This document shows, piece after piece, positions 29,289-32,336 of a stretch of DNA of 32,336 nucleotides. The stretch spans positions 1 to 32,336 of the IMG/VR virus record IMGVR_UViG_3300044612_001817, one strand, 5' to 3'. The stretch's first letter is position 1. Every line of letters starts with the position of its first letter. This DNA comes from a virus. Position numbers and translations under genes: made by a program. A model generated the notes under the pieces. The model made no database searches, was not told where the DNA came from, and was given only the letters and a program-made list of their open reading frames with translations.

Positions 29289-29682
29289 GGGTTGGCGAAA
29301 CCGGATGTATGCCTGTCCAAAAGGTAAACTCACCATCGGAGTTGGGTTCAACCTGGAAGCTAACGCTATGTGTGACCCCGCGATTCGGGCGCAGCTTCGG
29401 CATGACATTGCTAAATCTCAAGAGTCAGCGGCTAAAGTAGTCGGTCCGGTTTGGGCTGAGATTGATTCTGTTCGGCAGGATATTTTGACTAGTATGGTGT
29501 TCCAGATGGGGGCTGGGGGCTTTGCCAAGTTTACCGACACGTTGGAAGCGGTCAGAGAAAAAAAATGGGCAGAAGCATCCACTCACATGTTAAACTCGAG
29601 GTGGGCAAAGCAGACCGGACGACGAGCGCGGCGGTTAGCTGAAATGATGGAGAAAGGAGAGTATGTCAAATATCGACTCTAA
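29230..29682 (+). CDS. Endolysin, T4-type lysozyme (GH24) with E-C-T catalytic triad
   Basis: A 150-residue muramidase cutting the MurNAc-GlcNAc bond. It aligns by eye with T4 lysozyme: DEGWRNRMYACPKGKLTIGVG for the active-site region and SMVFQMGAGGFAKFTDTL plus NSRWAKQTGRRARRLAEMM for the C-lobe. The catalytic Glu is E20 and the Thr is T35. The position of T4 Asp20 is occupied by Cys29, and the T4 His31 position by Phe40. Cys at the Asp position is known to keep activity in T4 lysozyme. There is no signal peptide or SAR segment, so a holin is needed for release. Its start lies inside the upstream membrane gene, and its end overlaps the next gene by 20 bp. Confidence 0.92.
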   Translation: MADLKSFENTPLEKMLIQDEGWRNRMYACPKGKLTIGVGFNLEANAMCDPAIRAQLRHDIAKSQESAAKVVGPVWAEIDSVRQDILTSMVFQMGAGGFAKFTDTLEAVREKKWAEASTHMLNSRWAKQTGRRARRLAEMMEKGEYVKYRL

Positions 29683-29845
29683 CAAAGTAGCTAACGCTAG
29701 TTTCGCATCAAGCGCGGGACTTCTGTCTCTCGCTCAGACGATTGACCTTCCTGCTAATCTCATCGGAGTCGGTGAGCCTATCGGGTTGGTCCTAGCTCTT
29801 ATCGGCACTGTGCTGAAATTGGTTCAGTTTTTCCAAAAAAAATAG
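29663..29845 (+). CDS. Small hydrophobic protein after the lysozyme (holin candidate)
   Basis: A 60-residue protein with AAGGAG six bases before the ATG. Residues about 38-56 (EPIGLVLALIGTVLKLVQFF) form a transmembrane helix, residues 17-36 are a weakly hydrophobic segment, and the tail is basic (QKK). Size, hydrophobicity and a positively charged C-terminus fit small holins. It begins within the lysozyme gene, suggesting coupled expression. With the 28902-29288 protein there are two holin/antiholin candidates flanking the lysozyme; which one makes the hole cannot be told. Confidence 0.6.
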   Translation: MSNIDSNKVANASFASSAGLLSLAQTIDLPANLIGVGEPIGLVLALIGTVLKLVQFFQKK

Positions 29846-29853
29846 GAGGCTTT

Positions 29854-29916
29854 ATGGCGTGTGGTGGTGGACACAAAAAAGGCGGTAAAAAAGGCGGCAA
29901 GGGTGGCAAAAAGTAA
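29854..29916 (+). CDS. 20-residue Gly/Lys-rich micropeptide
   Basis: A tiny frame with a textbook ribosome site (TAGGAGG-CTTT-ATG), starting eight bases after the preceding stop. It encodes MACGGGH followed by KK/GG alternation to a KK end: a net charge near +8, one Cys and one His. The spacing and strength of the ribosome site make chance unlikely. The same AGGAGG site is used by the head gene at 16406. The peptide could be nucleic-acid-binding, act on envelopes, or be a lysis helper; none of these is shown. No family was recognised with certainty. Confidence 0.55.
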   Translation: MACGGGHKKGGKKGGKGGKK

Positions 29917-29925
29917 CTCTCCCCT

Positions 29926-29980
29926 ACCCTCTCGTGCCCCCTACTGGCTCGGTTTTAGTCAAAAAGTGGGTGGAGAGGGT
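29926..29980 (+). other. Long-range inverted repeat after the micropeptide
   Basis: ACCCTCTC (29926-29933) pairs perfectly with GAGAGGGT (29973-29980) around a 39-nt loop. CTCCCC and GGGGAG nearby could form an alternative pairing with the region before the lipoprotein's ribosome site. No U-run follows. Confidence 0.3.
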
Positions 29981-30020
29981 CCCTCAAGAGGTGAGGGGAG
30001 GGGTTTTGGAGGCAAAAGCG

Positions 30021-30560
30021 ATGAAAAAACTGATTCCCCTGATACTTTTAACTGCTTGTTCGGCAGAGCATCTGAAAGTCGCCGAACAGGTCTTAAGTGC
30101 GATACAACGTCACTCCAAGAGTTCTGTAGAGCCATCGGTTGCACCGAGCCCCACACCGACGATACAGCCTCTAGTTGCCCCAACAGCGGCACCGACACCA
30201 ACTCCTGCACCGATTGTACTCGTTGAAAACGAAGAGCCCGTAGAGGTCAAATGCGGGGCTAGAAACCCTAAAGACGGACACAAGCGCGGGTTTGTCTGGA
30301 AGCCTGAAAGCGACACTCAGAAGTGGGCGGTTGCGATTCTCCCGAATGAGTTAGGACCAGAACTCGAATGTACTTTCGCCGGACTCCCTGCCCGACATAA
30401 AGGGGCTCACCACGACGAGATTGGTACCGCTGGAACAAGGGAGGTCCATATTCTTGATGGCTGGACGGGCGAACGGTTGGAGAAAAAACACGGGCGTATT
30501 GTAGTCCGATGCGGATGCGTCCACTGGTCTATCCCTCGACCTTCGAAGCGAGTTGATTAG
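30021..30560 (+). CDS. Lipoprotein with Pro-rich linker (spanin-like or envelope protein)
   Basis: The start is placed at ATG 30021 (MKKLIPLILLTACSAEHLKV), with GGAGG eight bases upstream; longer in-frame starts would bury the signal. Residues 1-14 are a lipoprotein signal with lipobox LTAC (Cys13). A Pro/Thr/Ala-rich linker (PSPTPTIQPLVAPTAAPTPT) follows, then a compact C-terminal domain with Cys and His (VKCGARNPKDGHKRG; LECTFAGLPARHKGAHHDE; VVRCGCVHW). A lipoprotein with a Pro-rich stretch near the lysozyme resembles an o-spanin, but at 179 residues with a folded domain it is much longer than Rz1-type ones. Alternative: surface or exclusion lipoprotein. The stop overlaps the next GTG start. 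Confidence 0.7.
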   Translation: MKKLIPLILLTACSAEHLKVAEQVLSAIQRHSKSSVEPSVAPSPTPTIQPLVAPTAAPTPTPAPIVLVENEEPVEVKCGARNPKDGHKRGFVWKPESDTQKWAVAILPNELGPELECTFAGLPARHKGAHHDEIGTAGTREVHILDGWTGERLEKKHGRIVVRCGCVHWSIPRPSKRVD

Positions 30561-31084
30561 TGGCCGATCCAAGAGTTATCAACGGCGGTGGAAACGAGTG
30601 GTATACCCCTCCGCAGTATATTGAAGCGGCCCGAGAAGTGATGGGCGGGATTGACCTAGATCCCGCATCCAACGATATTGCCGCACAATGGATTAACGCC
30701 ACGAGCTATTACACTATTACCGATAATGGGTTAGCTAAAAGTTGGGAGGGGCGCGTTTGGATGAACCCGCCCTATTCTCAGCCACTCATTAGTCAGTTTT
30801 TTGAAAAGTTGCTATCCGAATTTGAAAAAGGCACCGTAACCGAAGCGATTGCATTGACCAACAATAACACAGATACGGCATGGTTCCATCGAGTCATGCA
30901 AGACGTTCAAGCCGTATGCTTTACCCGAGGTCGAATAAAGTTTCTTTTTGAGGGCACGAATAAGAAAGCTTCCCCAACGCAAGGCCAAGTTTTTTATTAT
31001 TTGGGACCAGCTCCTCAGCGATTTGTAGAAGTGTTTTCACAGTTCGGAACCTGTTTATTGGCTTCTCCGAACCCTCTTCCGTAA
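30560..31084 (+). CDS. Phage DNA N6-adenine methyltransferase (Dam-like)
   Basis: A 174-residue protein with GTG start sharing a base with the upstream TAG. It has the phage Dam signature: NEWYTPPQYIEAAREVMGGI, then DLDPAS (32-37) and the catalytic NPPY (69-72, in WMNPPYS). ALTNNNTDTAWFHRVMQD follows as in the family. These enzymes transfer a methyl group from SAM to adenine, probably protecting phage DNA from host restriction or marking it. No partner endonuclease is seen nearby, so it is an orphan. Its last 30 bases overlap the convergent regulator gene. Confidence 0.88.
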   Translation: MADPRVINGGGNEWYTPPQYIEAAREVMGGIDLDPASNDIAAQWINATSYYTITDNGLAKSWEGRVWMNPPYSQPLISQFFEKLLSEFEKGTVTEAIALTNNNTDTAWFHRVMQDVQAVCFTRGRIKFLFEGTNKKASPTQGQVFYYLGPAPQRFVEVFSQFGTCLLASPNPLP

Positions 31085-31315
31085 TGGCCTTTCCTCGTTC
31101 CACGTTTCCAACAGCTCCCCAACTGTGTCCCAAGAAAGATTGGACTCTCTTTTAAGAGCGATGAGGTACCGGAGCGGGTGGAGTTGGACTGCCTCTCGCT
31201 CATACTGAAAGATGCAACTCTTATTCATCGGCACCAGATCTCCTGCTTCCTGTAGAGTCATCTCGCAGAATTGCCGCAGATTGTAGAAAAAGTTTTTCTT
31301 GTCGGTCTTATTCAT
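31055..31315 (-). CDS. Xre/Cro-type helix-turn-helix regulator (86 residues)
   Basis: The start is placed at ATG 31315 (MNKTDKKNFFYNLRQF). A longer in-frame start at 31411 would read through the operator and encode an odd hydrophobic lead. Residues about 8-60 fit the Xre helix-turn-helix (LRQFCEMTLQEAGDLVPMNK, SCIFQYEREAVQLHP, LRYLIALKRESNLSW). The ribosome site is weak (AAGAG). It is transcribed against the recT-like side with a perfect palindrome in front of it, so autoregulation and control of the divergent genes are likely. It could be a Cro/CI-like switch protein. The 3' end overlaps the methyltransferase gene. Confidence 0.7.
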   Translation of the reverse strand: MNKTDKKNFFYNLRQFCEMTLQEAGDLVPMNKSCIFQYEREAVQLHPLRYLIALKRESNLSWDTVGELLETWNEERPLRKRVRRSQ

Positions 31316-31329
31316 CTCTTGCTCAACTT

Positions 31330-31345
31330 GTTCACATATGTGAAC
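31330..31345. promoter_or_regulatory. Perfect palindromic operator between divergent genes
   Basis: GTTCACATATGTGAAC is a perfect 16-bp palindrome just upstream of the Xre-type regulator's start and in the spacer to the divergent gene at 31398. It lies directly downstream of the predicted -10 of the leftward promoter, where binding would repress it. The regulator as binder is inferred. Confidence 0.65.
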
Positions 31346-31347
31346 AT

Positions 31348-31376
31348 AGGGTACCCCATGTAGTTCAGGGGTGCAA
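31348..31376 (-). promoter_or_regulatory. Putative promoter of the Xre-type regulator
   Basis: On the minus strand TTGCAC (31376-31371) is followed after exactly 17 bp by TACCCT (31353-31348). The palindrome at 31330-31345 would cover its start point. The -10 is weak in the middle bases. Confidence 0.4.
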
Positions 31377-31397
31377 CACAAAAACAAAGAGGCAAAG

Positions 31398-31661
31398 ATG
31401 AGAAAAAGCAAACGATTCTACATAGATGGGTTTAGAGAGATCCAAGCCTACGTCCGGCGGTCGGTCCCCGATTTAAGACGGCTGAAAATGTTGAGCGAGC
31501 AACTCCGCGAGTTAAAATTCTATAACCCTAAGTTCAGCGGACCTGAAATTCTCGGGGCATACCTAGCTCTCGATCGGCAAGAATGGAGTTTAGTCGATGA
31601 GTACAAGGCCGAGGGGTTTGACTTCGATATTTACGCGAACTCTGATGACATGTTTATTTAA
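31398..31661 (+). CDS. Hypothetical early protein (87 residues)
   Basis: The ATG at 31398 follows AGAGG with a 5-base spacer; a GTG at 31371 is the alternative and is less likely because it lies in the regulator's promoter. The protein begins basic (MRKSKRFYIDGFREIQAYVR) and ends acidic and aromatic (KAEGFDFDIYANSDDMFI). No family was recognised. It is 12 bases upstream of the recT-like gene and divergent from the Xre-type regulator, so it is probably the first gene of a recombination/early operon under that regulator. Confidence 0.65.
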   Translation: MRKSKRFYIDGFREIQAYVRRSVPDLRRLKMLSEQLRELKFYNPKFSGPEILGAYLALDRQEWSLVDEYKAEGFDFDIYANSDDMFI

Positions 31662-31673
31662 CAAAGGAACACC

Positions 31674-32336
31674 ATGACAAACAATCTTCCAGCACTCTCG
31701 ATGAAAGACGTTGAAACAATGGCGAACGTGGTCTGCAAAAGCGGACTCTTCGGTGTCAAAGACCCGACCCAAGCCATGGCTCTGATGCTGCTCTGTCAGG
31801 CTGAGGGGCTGCATCCGATGGTTGCGTGCCGACAGTATCACGTTATCCAAGGTCGTGCCGCGATGACTTCTCAGACCATGATGTCAAAGTTTCTCGCAGG
31901 TGGTGGACGACAGGAGATCCACACTCTCAGTGAAAAAGAAGCGGACATAACTCTATCGCATCCCGCTGGAGGCTCTGCCCGAGTAAAGTGGACGTTTGAA
32001 CAAGCGACAAAAGCAGGGCTCACGAACAAAGACAACTGGAAGAACCATCCTCGCAGCATGCTACTCCGTAGGGCTCAGAGCGAAGCGGTCAGGGCGGTGG
32101 CTCCGTTTGTCTTGGAAGGCATCCCGACAGCTGATGAGGCTGAAGAGATTGAGCCGATGAATCCGACTTTGCCGCTGCGTCCCGATGTTGTTATCGAGGC
32201 GATGCGCCCAGATCCGGTCTATTCTGAATTCGTGCTTGATAAGACTTGGGACCGCGACACCAAAGCCAAGGTAGCGCGGAAAGTCACCGAGCTCAAAGGC
32301 ATCGTAGATAAAACAGGCATTGCTAAGATTCCTGAA
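31674..32336 (+). CDS. RecT-like single-strand annealing protein (cut by right window edge)
   Basis: 221 residues are visible; AAAGGA precedes the ATG by 6 bases, and the frame is open to the window end. ALMLLCQAEGLHPMVACRQY, HVIQGRAAMTSQTMMSKFLA, AGGSARVKWTFEQATKAGLT and NHPRSMLLRRAQSEAVRAVA follow the pattern of RecT-family and related phage recombinases, which anneal complementary single strands. A Pro/Glu-rich linker starts near residue 165. The partner exonuclease would be expected downstream, outside the window. The assignment is from motif pattern. Confidence 0.75.
   Translation, partial: MTNNLPALSMKDVETMANVVCKSGLFGVKDPTQAMALMLLCQAEGLHPMVACRQYHVIQGRAAMTSQTMMSKFLAGGGRQEIHTLSEKEADITLSHPAGGSARVKWTFEQATKAGLTNKDNWKNHPRSMLLRRAQSEAVRAVAPFVLEGIPTADEAEEIEPMNPTLPLRPDVVIEAMRPDPVYSEFVLDKTWDRDTKAKVARKVTELKGIVDKTGIAKIPE

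Noticed and set aside
29959-30226. Alternative frames overlapping the lipoprotein start
   Set aside because: They lack ribosome sites, whereas the lipoprotein has GGAGG, a signal peptide and a lipobox.
30560-31315. Methyltransferase plus Xre-type regulator as a restriction-modification system
   Set aside because: No endonuclease gene is present between or beside them, and the two are convergent with overlapping ends.

Overview
The window is a piece of a tailed double-stranded DNA phage genome (Caudoviricetes) with a short-tailed, P22/podovirus-like virion. The evidence is a P22-type portal, a gp4-like head-tail connector, a gp10-like tail hub, a run of large Gly/Ala-rich ejection-type proteins, and no tape measure, sheath or major tail-tube gene. 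The host is probably Gram-negative: there is a lipobox lipoprotein and a cytosolic T4-type lysozyme beside small membrane proteins. Neither host nor phage genus can be named from the sequence. No integrase, tRNA, CRISPR array or insertion sequence was seen.

Layout. (1) Positions 1-5967, minus strand: an early/replication operon read leftward from a sigma70-like promoter near 6045. It begins with many small genes (zinc-ribbon-like, RadC/JAB-like, possible ribbon-helix-helix, three short membrane proteins). It then reaches a replication initiator (890-2008) that carries five iterons inside its coding sequence, a small unknown gene, and the N-terminal part of a DnaB-like helicase cut by the window edge. 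Most of these small genes use the same start module (SD-ACACA-ATG), and four of the gaps hold a G5/C5 hairpin with a GNRA-type loop. (2) Positions 5994-7348: a divergent control region with an operator-like inverted repeat, a strongly C-depleted tract, a putative small terminase gene, C-rich spacers and a promoter followed at once by a terminator-like hairpin. (3) Positions 7349-28901, plus strand: virion genes in the order TerL, portal, accessory structural proteins, scaffold, major capsid, head accessory proteins, connector fused to an RCC1 propeller, tail hub, ejection proteins, tail fibre with an S74 chaperone. (4) Positions 28902-30560: a nested lysis region with T4-type lysozyme, two small membrane proteins, a 20-residue Gly/Lys peptide and a Pro-rich lipoprotein. 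(5) Positions 30560-32336: an orphan Dam-like adenine methyltransferase, a divergent Xre-type regulator with a perfect palindromic operator, a small unknown gene and a RecT-like annealing protein running off the right edge.

How it fits together. The leftward operon probably opens replication: initiator binds iterons in its own gene, an A/T-rich repeat block next to them melts, and the helicase encoded downstream is loaded. The rightward operon makes the capsid and short tail. The main points of interest are the connector-RCC1 fusion, the in-gene origin whose DNA repeats are read in alternating frames, the repeated hairpin/start modules of the early operon, the tiny Gly/Lys peptide, and the E-C-T lysozyme. 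No confirmed new defence or mobile system was found.
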